From the NCBI GenBank assembly GCA_018712915.1, contig DVGC01000007.1, forward strand, positions 1-64,000: a stretch of 64,000 nt of DNA, written 5' to 3'. This document shows positions 63,632 through 64,000 of this stretch, one piece after another; position 1 is the first letter of the stretch; every line of letters starts with the position of its first letter. Source of the stretch: Candidatus Copromonas faecavium (nom. illeg.). GTDB taxonomy: Bacteria > Bacillota > Clostridia > Lachnospirales > Lachnospiraceae. The notes under the pieces are model-generated. The model was not told the origin of the DNA and did no database searches. It saw only the letters and a list, made by a program, of their open reading frames with translations. The position numbers were made by a program, and so were the translations under genes.

Positions 63632-63685
63632 GTCAAATCATGATGGGGCCCTCATGCTTGCGTGAGTGCCCCATTGGTATTTGAC
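63632..63685. other. Extended stem-loop near the window end
   Basis: GTCAAAT (63632-63638) pairs with ATTTGAC (63679-63685), and ATGGGGC (63643-63649) with GCCCCAT (63668-63674), then CTCA with TGAG, around an 8-base loop. There is no T-tract. It may be a structured intergenic RNA or the end of a transcript. No gene is seen at 63516-63713. Confidence 0.5.
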
Positions 63686-63713
63686 GGGAAAGAAGAATGA
63701 GCAGGCGGGCATG

Positions 63714-64000
63714 CTATACAAAATTTAAAAAGCTGGCCACGGTTCCGAGCATAAAGTGGGGAATGGTCAGGTCCCATACGGAGCGCTGCTTCTGGTCGAT
63801 CAGAAACAGTGCACAGGAAAGAAACCTAGCGCAGATCATGTAGGCCAGTCCCAGACCGCATATTTTTCCTGAAGCCCAAGAAGACGGAAACCGCTGGGAT
63901 TTAAGAAGGCGATGGTTCCGTCCGGATACAGCACCATCACACCATCAGACGCATACCGCAGAACCCGGGTTACAAACAGCTGTTTCATGATTGAAAAGCC
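63714..64000 (-). pseudogene. Broken or partial minus-strand gene: PAS-like fragment followed by a membrane-like tail
   Basis: Reading leftward from the edge, one frame (64000 to the stop at 63836) gives a PAS-like start containing YASDGVMVLYPDGTIAFLNP and GFRLLGLQEK. An overlapping second frame, ending at 63714, gives a hydrophobic tail (GLGLAYMICARFLSCALFLI, then SVWDLTIPHFMLGTVASFLN). Either a frameshift joins them, or they are two unrelated remnants. It is open at the right edge. Family unknown. Confidence 0.35.

Overview
The window looks like chromosomal DNA of a spore-forming, anaerobic member of the Firmicutes, most likely Lachnospiraceae (Clostridium cluster XIVa). The grounds are Spo0A, a CIRCE-controlled ClpB, pyruvate phosphate dikinase, a butyryl-CoA:acetate-type CoA-transferase, a double-cubane 2-hydroxyacyl-CoA-dehydratase-type reductase with its activase, a rubredoxin-containing flavodiiron protein, strong AGGAGG ribosome binding sites and roughly 50% GC. 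No rRNA, tRNA, CRISPR, prophage or insertion sequence was seen.

Layout. 1-13.1 kb: the tail of an unidentified gene, glycine C-acetyltransferase (kbl), a LysR regulator divergent from a heterodimeric ABC exporter, a nitroreductase, a flavodoxin-like oxidoreductase, 3-methyladenine glycosylase I, a MATE pump, a SpoU methyltransferase, an ABC-class ATPase and a VanZ-like protein. 13.2-17.3 kb: a c-di-GMP signalling gene (sensor, degenerate GGDEF, GAF, EAL) split by an apparent single-base frameshift, followed by a PAS fragment resembling the C-terminus of CheB/CheR fusions. 17.4-23.8 kb: an Lsa/Vga-like ABC-F gene behind a promoter, leader peptide and terminator; acetyltransferases; a CodA-like amidohydrolase; and a TetR-flavoprotein-TIGR04076 operon with a clear promoter and palindromic operator. 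23.9-29.4 kb: clpB with CIRCE, pyroglutamyl peptidase, YaaA and methionine aminopeptidase.

29.5-36.2 kb: ilvB-ilvN-ilvC-ilvD-DUF815, preceded by a 30-codon leader peptide rich in Ile/Val/Leu and an intrinsic terminator, which is a classical attenuator with no T-box visible. 36.6-48.8 kb: the double-cubane reductase pair, spo0A, glgA, a DUF212 membrane protein, ppdK, a SnoaL-PAS-GGDEF diguanylate cyclase, a YjdF-like membrane protein and a CoA-transferase. 48.9-55 kb: a MacB-type ABC system with a DUF4418 protein, then a NitT/TauT-type importer whose binding lipoprotein is unusually cysteine-rich. 55-63.5 kb: a three-part flavodiiron protein and then a co-directional cluster: a VTT (TVP38)/ferredoxin/CCG fusion, a C_GCAxxG_C_C protein, a fusion of two glycosyltransferase families annotated for arsenosugars (TIGR04282 and TIGR04283), an APH-type kinase, a second TVP38 protein and a double-rhodanese lipoprotein. 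The last 300 bases hold remnants of a broken or partial minus-strand gene.

The 57-63.5 kb cluster is the best candidate for an undescribed system. Its parts suggest membrane-associated thiol, sulfur-group or metalloid redox chemistry coupled to synthesis of a glycosylated small molecule or lipid. That function is inference from domain content and order.
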